Origin: Paracyclopina nana
Lineage: Eukaryota > Arthropoda > Copepoda > Cyclopoida > Cyclopettidae
Length of the DNA: 64,000 bases
Assembly: GCA_019096065.1 (NCBI GenBank)
Contig: JAGUCH010000002.1
Location: 13,776,501 to 13,840,500, forward strand
Reading direction: 5' to 3'
Under the pieces are notes generated by a model. That model was not told where the DNA came from and searched no databases. It was given only the letters and a program-made list of their open reading frames with translations. Below, piece by piece: positions 21,883 through 31,946 of this stretch. Every line of letters begins with the position of its first letter. Positions within the stretch are counted from its first letter, which is position 1. The position numbers were made by a program, and so were the translations under genes.

Positions 21883-22947
21883 TTAATTCATCTTTCTGAT
21901 CCACTTCTTTTGATTTTCAGAGTAAAAAAAGGTTCTAGGTTGACCATTCAAAAATATAGTCTTCATCGGGTCTGGATGATCTAAGACAAAATTGGCAGCT
22001 TGCCGAATACCTTTGCAGAAATGCTTGGGCTCCACACGAGGTGAGGTAGACCTTGTCTCAAGCAAGAACTTATCAGAGGCCTTGGCAATGAAAGCCAAGT
22101 CAGGAGAGCGAGCAAACCTGAAGGGGTGTATCTTGAACTCTCCAGTCACGTGGTCGAAGTCTTGGTACAAAAAGTCTCTCACTTCGTAGTACTCTTCATA
22201 GGACTCAAATTGTCGAAATGACAAGCGAACATGCCGCAATTCAGAGTCAGGGCTTTTGTCAGGAAATTCAGCGGGAAATAGGCTGCCAGTTTTCACGTCC
22301 ACGCCAACTCCATATAGGATAGGTCTTGGATATCTTTTGCTACTGGTGTCATCTGGCTGAAAGGTGGTATTCCTATGACCAATGACGCATTCACCAAGAG
22401 TGAATCTAAAATCAGGAGAGCTGTGCAACAAACTTACTCTTGAAAACATAATTTTTATAGGCTACATTGTATTGCTTGTCACCAGGTATTGAAGTAGAGC
22501 CAAAGACAGCTCCTCTGAAATGTCCTTTTCGTCCTCATATCCACCAAATACGTGAATTTCTATCCATTTTGGGCTGTTGAGCTTTTCTACGACTCGATCG
22601 AGACCCTTAGGGCTCACTTGGTCAAGATGAGCCAGACTTGTGAGGCCTGACTCTGGATTTTTCATCACAACTATATGACAAGTGGTGGCATCTTCCGACC
22701 CCAAAAAGTCGAGTGCATTAGAAGGGCTCAACAAGGCAACTTCACTTTGACCAACATACACAAGGCCTATAAGGAAGCGTACAATTCATTTTGCACTGAA
22801 TGGATTGCAACAATATTTACCTTCTTCCAAAATTTTCACTGGCATCGATGCAAACCCACTTGCTTTGATGAAGGTATCCAAGAAGTTCTTCAGATTGCTG
22901 GGAACTTCTCTGACCTCTATGTCAGAGTTGAGGATTTTAAGCACCAT
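21883..22947 (-). CDS. NTAN1: NTAN1, protein N-terminal asparagine amidohydrolase
   Basis: Exons 22821-22947, 22466-22766 and 21883-22405 encode 316 aa (human 310). The enzyme deamidates N-terminal Asn of proteins to Asp, feeding the Arg/N-degron pathway in the cytosol. The nucleophile Cys is at residue 72 in SEDATTCHIVV, matching the human SDDATTCHIVV. Further conserved pieces are EIHVFGGYEDEKDIS, ILYGVGVDVKTGSLFPAEF, and STSPRVEPKHFCKGIR near the C-terminus. The intron between exons 2 and 3 (22406-22465, 60 bp) was placed by phase: Thr-Ile joins across at/a. The start at 22947 is preceded 20 nt upstream by a strong acceptor (ttcatgtttcag). The gene follows gamma-SNAP by 199 bp on the same strand. 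Confidence 0.92.
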
Positions 22948-22967
22948 ACTTTTATTCTAGCATAAAT

Positions 22968-22968
22968 C
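22968..22968 (-). promoter_or_regulatory. 3' splice site 20 nt upstream of the NTAN1 start
   Basis: On the minus strand the tract tttcctttcatgtttcag ends at 22968, followed by a 20-nt leader and the ATG at 22947. The upstream gamma-SNAP stop is only 199 bp from the ATG. Confidence 0.55.
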
Positions 22969-23011
22969 TGAAACATGAAAGGAAATGACCCATGAGCTCG
23001 AATACTTGTTA

Positions 23012-23017
23012 TTTATT
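23012..23017 (-). terminator. gamma-SNAP poly(A) signal
   Basis: AATAAA on the minus strand lies 130 nt after the gamma-SNAP stop and 44 nt before the acceptor that precedes NTAN1. Confidence 0.5.
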
Positions 23018-23146
23018 TGGGATGTGGTCAAATGCATCATTTGTTGAATATAATTTAAGCAGCCTCTATAAAACAATTATCGATCATCTAGATTTAAAAC
23101 CAACGAAAAAGAATGAATAACTCGCTTATAACTGATGAACTTTGGC

Positions 23147-24151
23147 CTAACAAAGTTCATCTTCGTCATCGTCAACCTCTTTGGGCGCCTCCTGCTCTAG
23201 TTCCTTCTCCTCTTGAACAACTTGAGCTGGAGGTGACGCAGATGATTTTGCTTCTTCAGCAGCCTTTTTGGCTCTCTCAGCTTGTTGGGCACCGAGTTTG
23301 GCCGCAGCGGCTTCCAAATCAGTGGAGTCGGGCAAAGGAATGTGCTTTGCCAGCCTGGCAAAGTCAATGTCCAGATTTTTTATTGCTTTGCCATTAATTA
23401 TCTCCTTGGCTGCATCGCCATCCATCTCATCGATGGCCTCGAGCAAGGAGCGAAGAGCTGGAGCTGCTTCACCATCGCAATAACCTCCATAAGTTTCATA
23501 AGCCCTCATGGCAGCGATGTGGTCGTCTCTGACAAGCTGGACAATGACTAGACCAGCAGCGGAGCGCCCTGCAGCAGCATTGCCACCCTCGACAGAACCC
23601 ATCAAGACCAGACTCTTTTGTAGACTTTCAACGGCGTCATCGAAGTTCTTGCAGCGTACCATCAGTCTGGCAGCTCGTCCAAGGAACTCAGCGGCCTCTC
23701 TAGGCCTGTCCTCGTAGCCAACAGTATCGGCAGCCTTCAAATAAAGGCCAATGGCTAAGTCAGGTTGGCCTGTCTCAACAATCTTGGCTGCCTTCTCCAA
23801 CACCTGCGCAGCAGACTCATGTGACCCATCTTGCCTGAAAAGCAGTGCAGCTCGTTCAGCGTAGGTGACAACCAGCTCAGCTTGGTCGAGATCGCGGCAA
23901 ATCAGCATGGCTTGCTCAAGCATTCGAGCAGCTTGAAATAGCGTGCGCATTTCCTTGTAACAGTTGCACGCTTTGTCGAATGCATCAATGGCCTTTTGCT
24001 TATCGCCACCAACTTTGAAGGCTGTGGCAGCTCTGGAGTAGCAATCGCCAGCAGAATCGTAATCCGGGTTCCACTTGAACATGGACGTTTTCAAGTATTT
24101 CTCAGCCTGCTTTATGGCTTCCTCGCCCTCGCGAACTTTTCCGTTTGACAT
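23147..24151 (-). CDS. NAPG: gamma-SNAP (NAPG), NSF attachment protein
   Basis: This is a single-exon gene of 334 aa (vertebrate about 312). The product is a soluble NSF attachment protein that links NSF to SNARE complexes during membrane fusion. It is an all-helical TPR-like solenoid. The start MSNGKVREGEEAIKQAEKYL, followed by KTSMFKWNPDYDSAGDCYSRAA, is the gamma-SNAP signature. Repeated helix pairs continue (QKAIDAFDKACNCY, AARMLEQAMLICRDL, EAAEFLGRAARLMVRCKNF). A Lys/Glu-rich acidic tail of about 50 residues ends DDDEDEL-C. The gene is first in a minus-strand tandem run and divergent to BARD1. Confidence 0.95.
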   Translation of the reverse strand: MSNGKVREGEEAIKQAEKYLKTSMFKWNPDYDSAGDCYSRAATAFKVGGDKQKAIDAFDKACNCYKEMRTLFQAARMLEQAMLICRDLDQAELVVTYAERAALLFRQDGSHESAAQVLEKAAKIVETGQPDLAIGLYLKAADTVGYEDRPREAAEFLGRAARLMVRCKNFDDAVESLQKSLVLMGSVEGGNAAAGRSAAGLVIVQLVRDDHIAAMRAYETYGGYCDGEAAPALRSLLEAIDEMDGDAAKEIINGKAIKNLDIDFARLAKHIPLPDSTDLEAAAAKLGAQQAERAKKAAEEAKSSASPPAQVVQEEKELEQEAPKEVDDDEDELC

Positions 24152-24501
24152 CTTTCTTTCAAAACGGGAAACTTATTTTTCGACGTTAAAAAACAATTGA
24201 TTATTTTTCCACTAATAGCGCGCAAACGCAAATGAGATAGAAGTTGCCCATCTTATCTTTTTTTGTTACAGCTCCTATGTCAGTTCGTTCAATGACACAC
24301 TAGATACTTCACTTACGATGAAAATATACCGATTTCAAGTGCAAAGTAGTGAATCGAAATTTCCACCTCATCCTACTTACGCACTTGACTTTATCGTTTA
24401 GCGAACTTTATTTCATCGCTCAAGTGGGCAAGTGGTAAATAACAGACTCAAGGCCTATTTGAGGCGGGAAGCGAATTACACGATTACTTAAATCGGAAAA
24501 T
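24152..24501. promoter_or_regulatory. Bidirectional promoter region gamma-SNAP / BARD1-like
   Basis: The 350 bp between divergent start codons holds both promoters. No TATA box, RNA gene or coding exon was found. In particular there is no open frame with a RING-type Cys/His pattern. Confidence 0.4.
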
Positions 24502-26434
24502 ATGTCAAAGCCTCGTGCGATTTCCTTCGAGCCCGAGCTCGAAAAAATTGTAAAGCTTGAGCAAAAGATCAATAGCCGGGGTTGCGTCGACAGCCATCAA
24601 ATTACGCTAGCCAAATATCTCAAAGAATTGAGACTCCTAATTGATCGCTCGAGCACAAGAGAGACCCAAGAAGAAATTGTGCGCATTGGAGATGATGAGC
24701 CGGATATTGATGTTGATTTGGACAATGATATGATCGGTACTCATCATGCAACCGGTGGCACCGCAGTTTCGGTTCAAGAGCCTAGGCCAGTGTCATGCAG
24801 TGCTGAAGGCAGCACAAAAAGGACATCCAGCAAGATCTCAGATGAAGATACATTGTTTAAGGAAAAAGATGATTCAGTTCAACTATGTGATAGTATCATT
24901 TCAGCCAAAAAGCCACGATCAGGCCAAAGTTCAGGAAAGAGATCTAACAAGCGGACGGTGAAGAAACATTCGTCTTCCAAAATTGCTGGAGAGGATCCAG
25001 AATCCAAGGAAAATGACCATTTCGTCCCGCCCACTGCCCCTCCTCCAGCCAAAAAGTTGGTATCGCGAAAAACTAGCAAATTGACTGATGTGTCGAATAC
25101 AGCAAGCGGAAAACGGGGCAAATCTACTTTAATGAAAGCAACTCCATCTAAAGTTCAAATTAGACAACCTCCAGCACAGGATGCCAAATTGAATAAAAAG
25201 AACAAAAAAGGAGAGACTCCCTTACATTCAGCATGTTGCAAGGTTAGCTATAATGTCTGTTTGATATTGTTCAATATTTCTCAATCCTCAATTGTTTCCT
25301 TCTAGTTTAACTTGGCATCTGTGAGGAAGTATCTTGAAATGGGTGCTGAAACTAACACTCAAGACAATAATTCTTGGACTCCCCTGCATGAAGTATCAAC
25401 CAATGAAAAGTGTCTTGAAATTGTGCTCTTGTTATTGGAACATGGAGCCAACCCCAACGTCCCTGGTGGAGAAATGAATGCCACTCCTTTGCATGATGCT
25501 GCTGAATATGGTTGCACTGAAATTTGTCGAGCACTGATAAAGAAAGGAGCTTGTAAAGAGGCCAGAAATGCACTAGGAAAAACACCCCTGTAAGAAATAT
25601 CTAACTTTTTATATTTTAGAGTTAAAGCTTCTCATGACAAATTGAATTTTCAGTGACATTGCATTCAATGATGCCACTAGAGAAGTAATTGAATCAACAG
25701 AGTGTGACATGAGTGACACAGAACAACTGGAGACCACTGTGCTACTAAATGCTTCAACTGTCCCTGAGCATTATGTTGTTTTTTGCCATGGATTGGATAG
25801 TGACAAAATATTGAGTGTGAAACAAGCTGCCAAAAGCCTTTCAATGACCTTAAGTGCCAAAATGACTGAAGATGTAACTCATGTGATTGTTGAGCTAGAC
25901 CAAGAAAAAAAGAGCTGCTCCAACGATTTGATTTACCTGACAGCCATTGTCATGGGAAAATCAATTGTTAGCTTTGATTGGATTGAAGCTTCCATTGCAG
26001 CTGAATCTTTTGTTGATGAAGAAGAATTCATGGCTAAAGGCAGCCATGATTGTTGCACTGGTGCTCCAGCTCTGTCAAAAATCAACTTATCCAACAGGAA
26101 GCCTAGGCTCTTTGATGGTTGTCATTTCTTCCTTCAGGGCATATTTTCGGATCCCTATCCCAACAAAGCGGATCTTTCTACCCTTTTGAAAGCAGGAGGA
26201 GCAGTCATTTTGCGAAGAGAGCCAGACCCTGAGGCAATTCCTCCTGAGGAGCAAAGACTTCCTTATCATGCCAAAACAGGCTCTCCGATTGAAAAGTGCT
26301 CTCACTTCCTTATCTACCAAGAAGGCCTGAAAGAGCCTTTGCTCAAATATGACATGACGCACATGAAATCTTTACCTGCTGCATGGCTTGTGGAATGCAT
26401 CAAGAATTTTGCCTTAGTGGACCCATTTAAATAA
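24502..26434 (+). CDS. BARD1: BARD1-like ankyrin/BRCT protein lacking a RING
   Basis: Exons 24502-25242, 25306-25589 and 25654-26434 encode 601 aa. BARD1 is the obligate partner of BRCA1 in homologous recombination and nucleosome ubiquitination. Three ankyrin repeats (about residues 232-345) contain GETPLHSACCK, NSWTPLHEVS and ATPLHDAAEYG. Tandem BRCTs follow (about 368-600): YVVFCHGLDSDK, THVIVELDQ, then KPRLFDGCHFFLQGIF, AGGAVILRREPDP and SLPAAWLVECIKNF. All are close to human BARD1, including the KLFDGCYFYL block. The N-terminal 45 residues are helical and charged with no Cys/His pattern, so the RING that binds BRCA1 is absent, although family members normally have it. A missed upstream exon is possible but was not seen. 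The stop overlaps AATAAA, and CTF18 starts 79 bp later. Confidence 0.88.
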
Positions 26435-26435
26435 A
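26430..26435 (+). terminator. BARD1-like poly(A) signal overlapping the stop
   Basis: AATAAA spans the TAA stop at 26432-26434. The next start codon (CTF18) is at 26514, leaving about 50-60 nt between any cleavage site and the acceptor. Confidence 0.6.
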
Positions 26436-26512
26436 TTCCTAAAATTTGATTGGCGAAAAGGAAATGAAGGCATATTAAGGGTATTAATTTTTCTTTCTCT
26501 CTCTTTCTTATA

Positions 26513-26513
26513 G
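26513..26513 (+). promoter_or_regulatory. 3' splice site abutting the CTF18 start codon
   Basis: The long pyrimidine tract tttttctttctctctctttcttatag ends at 26513, and the ATG begins at 26514. There is no room for a cis first exon in the 79-bp gap after the upstream stop. Confidence 0.7.
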
Positions 26514-28958
26514 ATGATGCCCCCTGATGATTATGATTTTGACTATGAAGATGACTTCATGGAAGACAGTGAAGCTTTAGAAGTCTTGAGAGAATTGGAA
26601 GGAGGTCAGCAAAGTCAAGTGGTTGAGCCAGTCCAAAAGAAACCCAAGCTTCAGCCTCTTGCTACAAGTCCTACTAAGAGCATCTTGCAGAGTGCAAGTA
26701 CTGCTCTTCAAGGTGAAGCTGAAGCTAAAAAAGTTCTTGAGGATGTAACTAACATAGCAATGGGCCCTAAAGAATCGGCATACAAAATTCCAAGGCTTGG
26801 GGATAGAAAAGTGTACCGTAAAGTTCCCCTCCAAGGGGAGTACCAGACATTTACCATGAATGACGGTGAAAGGTTTTATGTAAAGCTCATTGATGAAAAT
26901 GGAAGTGGCTATTTGTTGGCTGATAAGAAGCCCAAATATTTGGGTTTACTTGGACAACCATATGAAGTACTCCTAGAACAAGCTATTCAAGAGCAATTGA
27001 GAATTGAGCAACAGCAGCAAAGCTCATCATCAGTTCTTCCATGTGAAGATTCTGGAATTGACACGTCAGAAGATGAAAGCTTCAAGAGTAGTGGTGACTT
27101 GTGGGTTGAGAAATTTAAGCCAAGATCCTACTTACAACTTTTATCTGATGATGGGACCAACAGAACTCTGCTGAAATGGCTCAAGTTATGGGATAAGCTT
27201 GTTTTTGCCAGGGAGGCCAAACCTCCTTCCAAAGCCCCTGAAGCAAAAGTTGAGGCTGAGAATCCAGCTAAATTTAGCAATAATGAGATCATAGAAGAAT
27301 TGGATAGTAGTCAAAGGCCAGTTCAAAAGACAGCCTTGCTCTATGGCTGTCCTGGTCTTGGCAAAACAACACTTGCTCATGTAGTAGCAACTCATGCTGG
27401 CTATAATGTAGTTGAAATGAATGCATCCGATGACAGATCACTGGTGGCATTCAAGAACAAGCTTGAATCAGCAACTCAAATGAGATCTGTGACCAATGCT
27501 GATCAAAGACCAAATTGTCTTGTCATTGATGAGATTGATGGAGCTCCAGCTGCTACAATAAATTACCTTGTTGGACTCCTAAAGGGCAGTCCAAAAACCA
27601 CAGGGAAAAAGAAAGCTCCTCAAGTTCTACAGAGACCCATTATTTGCATTTGCAATGACCTTTATGTCCCTGCACTTAGGCCTCTAAGACAAGCTAGTCT
27701 ACTACTACCATTCCCTGAAACTAGCTCACAAAGGCTAGCTCAGAGGCTATCATTCATTGCAATCAAGGAGAGCTTGAAAACTGACATGTCAGCCTTGTTG
27801 GCACTGTGTGACAAGTCTCAAAATGATATAAGGTCTTGCCTTTCAACCCTTCAATTTTTCAAGAGTAAGGGCCAAAAGATGAGTGCACTTGATGTTCACA
27901 AGACTTTTGTTGGAAACAAGGACAGCCACAAGACCCACTTCTCAGTTTGGCAAGATATTTTTTCAATCCCTCGACCTGCTAAGAGAAAATTTCATGAGGA
28001 CGAAATGCCCAAAAAGAGCCAAAATGACAATGGAATCCTGAAGAGTGTCATGTCATGTGGAGACTATGACAAACTCCAGTTGGGAGTCTTTGAAAACTAC
28101 CTTGGTGTCAAGTTCAAGGACTCCAGGTTTCACAACATCCTCACTGGGCAAGAATGGTTTTGCTTTTTTGATACCATAAGCCAGCATATTGCTAGATCAC
28201 AAAACTACTCCATGATGGCTTACATGCCATACAACTTTGTGGCCACTCACCTCCTTTTTTCTGCAAATGGAAGACCCAAGATAAATTATCCATCCATTGC
28301 CAATGAGAAGAAAAGTCAACTTCAAAAGGCCAACCAAATTGTCGAGGGCCTTTTCTCGGAAATGAGTCCAGTGGCCAGATGCTATTCTTCACCCTCTGTC
28401 CTTGTAAGGGATGTGATTCCTTGTCTATTGGAGATTCTTAAGCCAAACTTAAGACCTGTCAACACCCAGTTGTACAACAAAAGTGAAAAGGACTTGCTTA
28501 AGACACTGATAGCAACATTCCTCACCTATAGTTTGAATTATGTACAGGAAAAGAGCCAGGATGGCCAATATTCTTACAAGTTGGATCCAAATATTGAAGA
28601 AGTGGCCCTATTTCCTGATGCCCAACGCACTCAACTTCCATATGCTATCAAACAAATGATTGCTCATGAAGTTATCAAAGAAAAGATGAGAAGGTCTGAG
28701 CCGACAGTTCTGGAGCCTTTGAAGCCCATGATTGAAGAGAAAGAATTGCCCAATTACAAAAAGCAAAAACTGGAAGCTAAACAGGTTGACATCAAAGAGC
28801 ATGTTCCAGTGGACTTTTTCGGGCGCAGAATTGAAACTAAAGAAGAAGATTTGAAGAATAAGCAAATTAGCATAATAAGCCTGGGTGTGATCTACAAATT
28901 CAAAGAAGGCTACAATAACGCAGTACGAAAGACCATCAGAATGAAAGATCTGTTGTAA
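26514..28958 (+). CDS. CHTF18: CTF18 (CHTF18), alternative RFC large subunit
   Basis: This is a single coding exon of 814 aa. The product is the large subunit of the CTF18-RFC clamp loader, which loads PCNA with Dcc1 and Ctf8 and supports cohesion and replication. Residues 1-20 are acidic (DDYDFDYEDDF). LWVEKFKPRSYLQLLSDD (about 196-213) is the family entry motif of the AAA+ module. Walker A GCPGLGKTT lies at about 278-286 and Walker B LVIDEIDGA at about 336. The C-terminus has VPVDFFGRRIE and a final YKFKEGYNNAVRK element, which in CTF18 binds Dcc1-Ctf8. The coding sequence starts directly after an acceptor, 79 bp behind the BARD1-like gene. The pairing of two genome-maintenance genes is suggestive of co-expression. 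Confidence 0.95.
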   Translation: MMPPDDYDFDYEDDFMEDSEALEVLRELEGGQQSQVVEPVQKKPKLQPLATSPTKSILQSASTALQGEAEAKKVLEDVTNIAMGPKESAYKIPRLGDRKVYRKVPLQGEYQTFTMNDGERFYVKLIDENGSGYLLADKKPKYLGLLGQPYEVLLEQAIQEQLRIEQQQQSSSSVLPCEDSGIDTSEDESFKSSGDLWVEKFKPRSYLQLLSDDGTNRTLLKWLKLWDKLVFAREAKPPSKAPEAKVEAENPAKFSNNEIIEELDSSQRPVQKTALLYGCPGLGKTTLAHVVATHAGYNVVEMNASDDRSLVAFKNKLESATQMRSVTNADQRPNCLVIDEIDGAPAATINYLVGLLKGSPKTTGKKKAPQVLQRPIICICNDLYVPALRPLRQASLLLPFPETSSQRLAQRLSFIAIKESLKTDMSALLALCDKSQNDIRSCLSTLQFFKSKGQKMSALDVHKTFVGNKDSHKTHFSVWQDIFSIPRPAKRKFHEDEMPKKSQNDNGILKSVMSCGDYDKLQLGVFENYLGVKFKDSRFHNILTGQEWFCFFDTISQHIARSQNYSMMAYMPYNFVATHLLFSANGRPKINYPSIANEKKSQLQKANQIVEGLFSEMSPVARCYSSPSVLVRDVIPCLLEILKPNLRPVNTQLYNKSEKDLLKTLIATFLTYSLNYVQEKSQDGQYSYKLDPNIEEVALFPDAQRTQLPYAIKQMIAHEVIKEKMRRSEPTVLEPLKPMIEEKELPNYKKQKLEAKQVDIKEHVPVDFFGRRIETKEEDLKNKQISIISLGVIYKFKEGYNNAVRKTIRMKDLL

Positions 28959-29102
28959 ATTGTTTTTATTTGCTTTGAAAGAAATAGTAACTCATCACTA
29001 ATCTGATTTGCAAATAATTCATTGACTTGATGGCTTTCCAATTTTTTAAAAATTAGCATTAAAATGTTTGCTGGGTTGAAATTTTTTGTAAAAATATTAG
29101 GC

Positions 29103-30094
29103 TCAATTTTGCTTCTGTTTCTTCTTCAAAGCCTTGGCCTTGATAGTTTTCATTTCCTTGAAAACAAAGGTGGTTACAATGCATTTTGGGAGACTTTCAG
29201 TAACCAATGCCATAATGTCATGGGCCCAAAATCCAGCAGTTCTCTGATCAATGCCAAGCCTCGCAAGAGCTGACCTAACAAAGACATCTGGGGTTGGTAC
29301 CATCAAGTTGGGTCTTCTTATCTTGCTCATGTTGGACACTACATGGCCAGGTAAGACAACCTGAACATTGATTCCAAATTGCTGGTACTCCTTAGCCAAG
29401 CTTTGAGAAAACAAATCCACATATGACTTAGATGCTGCATAGACAGCTAGTAGTGGGGTACAAAAGGCAGCCGAGAGACTAGATATGTTGATGATGGCTC
29501 CAGCCTTTCTCTCCACCATTTGTGGCAAAACAATCCTAGTCATGACATTCAATGAAGTAATGTTAACATTGACCAGAGTATCCACATAAGTAGACTCAAG
29601 CTCCAAAAACTCCATGGGATGCTCATAGCTCATCCCTACATTGTTCACCAAAATACCAATGTCTAGATCCTTGATGGCATCTTCAATTTTGGGAATGTAA
29701 GTTGTAGGATCTTCCTTAGCAAAATCAACCTCAATGATTCTAAGAAAAGCAGATTAGGTTTAGGCTATCTTTGAATCATAAATGCAAGAACTCACTTGGT
29801 TTTAATCTTGGAGTACTTCTGTTCAAGCTCTGCTGCAACATTTTGAAGTTTAAAAGGAGTTCTGGAGACTAGAACAATGTTGAGGCCTTTCTTGGCTAGA
29901 GCAAATGCATATGCCTTGCCAATGCCATCAGTAGAGCCTGTCACTAAAGCCCACTTTCCACCGCACTTTGTCACATCCAGACAAGAAGCAAGGAACCTTC
30001 GGTAGATCCAGAATGTTGCTGCAAATCCAATTTTAGCAGTTAATGCCAAAATTGCCAGATAGCCAATGTACTCAATAACATTACAACTGGACAT
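29103..30094 (-). CDS. HSD17B12: Very-long-chain 3-oxoacyl-CoA reductase (HSD17B12 family)
   Basis: Exons 29796-30094 and 29103-29739 encode 311 aa (human 312). The enzyme is a short-chain dehydrogenase that reduces 3-ketoacyl-CoA in ER fatty-acid elongation. An N-terminal membrane helix lies at about residues 8-30. The cofactor motif TGSTDGIG is at 52-59, NNVG at 132-135, catalytic Ser at about 187-188, and YAASK with Tyr200 and Lys204. The C-terminus KKKQKQN has lysines at -3 and -5 and is a K-x-K-x-x ER retrieval signal. The ATG at 30094 lies 4 nt after a strong acceptor, and the upstream REV3-N stop is only 70 bp away. It is convergent with CTF18 (144 bp between stops). Confidence 0.93.
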
Positions 30095-30098
30095 GATC

Positions 30099-30099
30099 C
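30099..30099 (-). promoter_or_regulatory. 3' splice site 4 nt upstream of the HSD17B12 start
   Basis: On the minus strand ctatacacttttattctag ends at 30099, followed by gatcATG (30094). The upstream stop codon is at 30165-30167. Confidence 0.7.
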
Positions 30100-30164
30100 T
30101 AGAATAAAAGTGTATAGAGGTTAGGTTTAGACTTGATGAAAAAGCTGAAAGCAAAAATTTGCAG

Positions 30165-31821
30165 CTAGTTTAATACTGAATCAAAATCAAAATTTTCCCA
30201 GAATGAATCATCGTCAAAACCAGGAGAATTTGAGCCTCTTTCCTCTTGGCTTTCTTTGAAGGGGTCATCATCCCAATTGATTTGGGTCATCTCCAAACTT
30301 TCAACAACATCTCGATCATTTTTCTCTTTTGAAAGTTGAGTCATAATGAGACTTTCTTCACTTGTCTGTGAGAGTATTTGATCACTCTGCTTTTTTGAAG
30401 TGGCTACTTGCTTAAGTTCCTCCAAGAGTTCAACTAACTCATCATCATCACTATCTAAAATCACAGTATCTTGTTTAGTTGACAGCCCAGCCACCTGTGT
30501 GCACAAATCTTCATCCACTACAGTAGTGTCAAAAAGATCAGAGGTATCAAAATCAAATTCTTGGCTTGATGCAACCTTTTTTCTAAGCCCACTGATGTTC
30601 AAGGAAGCTAAATGCTCTTCAACCATGGTTGCAGCTTGAAGCATTGAGTCATCAGGAGTCTCATGAGGATAAACAACTGACTTTCCAGGATTAAAATTTG
30701 CAGTGGCATCTAGACCGCTAACACCTTCTTGGCAATCATCTAAAATTCCTTTTTCTCTCAATGCCTCTAACGCCTCCTCAAATCGGTCGGCCCAAAACTG
30801 CTCAGATTCAGTTTTAGCATCCCTAAAACAAGTACATGGAAGAATAACAACATAAAAAATTCTAAAACACTGCTTACAATGGCCTCAGTCTAGGTGGAGA
30901 GGATGGAGGAGTGAGAGGATGCTCTCCCAAGTCAATGCCAAATCTAATCCTTCTGAGTCGTTCATCTTCCCAAATGGACTCTAATCCTGGGTTACCAGAC
31001 TTTTTGAGGTCTTCAGGCCCCAGAGTCACCATGAGATCTTCATTGTTGTTCATGACATCACAAGCAACAGCATCAAGTTCAATTTCACAACTGGACACTG
31101 GTTGAAGGGAAGAAGGAGCCAGCATTTCCGGAGGCATTGCTTTAACATTGAACAGCCTCTGGGTAGGCTCTTGAGACATTCCAGACCAAGAGGAGGTTGA
31201 TGATGAATTGTGGCTTTTAAATGAATGCCTAAATTTGGCAGCTTTCAAATGAATGAGGGTCATTCCTTGCAAATTGTAGTCCATCATAAATTGCAAAGGA
31301 TAAGGAATGTGAGCATAATGAGGCTGCAGTATTTGGCCCATGACAGAACCTGCTGCCAACAAATCAGCAGCTCTCTTCATGTAAAAGGGGTTGTAGAAGT
31401 AGATTTTAGCAAACTTATGTTCTCTTGCATGATAACCGTAGTATGGCTTGCCTGACACTTCCACAATTTTGAACACATGGTGCATGTTTTGCTCAGCAGC
31501 TCCAAACATTGATATATTCAAGGCTTTGTCGAGGCTAGCTGCAAGCCTGTAGATGAACCCAGGATTGTCTTCACTTGGCATGGGCACATAGAAATATGGG
31601 AAGATGCCATGAATGTGAAGGCAGGCTTTCTGTCCACCTGGAGTAGGCCCAAATACCCTCAAGACTGGTGCCTTTTTAATGGGTGCACTCCTGAACATGG
31701 AGTAAATAGGGTCTAAATGGTTATCATTGTCAGTTGATGGATTGGTCAAATAATAGTCCATTGTAAGAAGTCTCACAGAGATCAAAGGCACTGGAACTTG
31801 GCTTGACAACAAGGAATCCAT
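30165..31821 (-). CDS. REV3 (DNA polymerase zeta) N-terminal region as a stand-alone ORF
   Basis: Exons 30878-31821 and 30165-30822 encode 533 aa. The phase-2 junction restores a Leu codon. The N-terminal part matches the REV3 amino-terminal domain block by block: [89 protein letters not shown] and [15 protein letters not shown]. After the junction, [19 protein letters not shown] matches the next REV3 region. The rest is acidic and unstructured, and the frame ends at 30165. REV3 normally has well over 2000 further residues carrying the REV7-binding region, B-family polymerase domain and FeS cysteines. None of this is in the window, and HSD17B12 starts 70 bp later. The ATG directly follows an acceptor. 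Confidence 0.85.
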
Positions 31822-31822
31822 C
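31822..31822 (-). promoter_or_regulatory. 3' splice site abutting the REV3-N start codon
   Basis: On the minus strand catgtcttattttgcag ends at 31822, and the ATG begins at 31821. The upstream gene stops 125 bp earlier, at 31947. Confidence 0.7.
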
Positions 31823-31946
31823 TGCAAAATAAGACATGTTTTATGTACTACATGCATTTTCATGATAAGATAAGCAGTTTGGATTGCATTTGTAAGTTGT
31901 AACAAAATAAAGCCCCATGATCATTACCCAATATTGGGAAGCTACT

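Noticed and set aside
31823-31905. Longer N-terminus for REV3-N by reading upstream in frame
   Set aside because: The upstream in-frame sequence crosses a strong acceptor that abuts the ATG at 31821, and REV3 similarity begins right after it.
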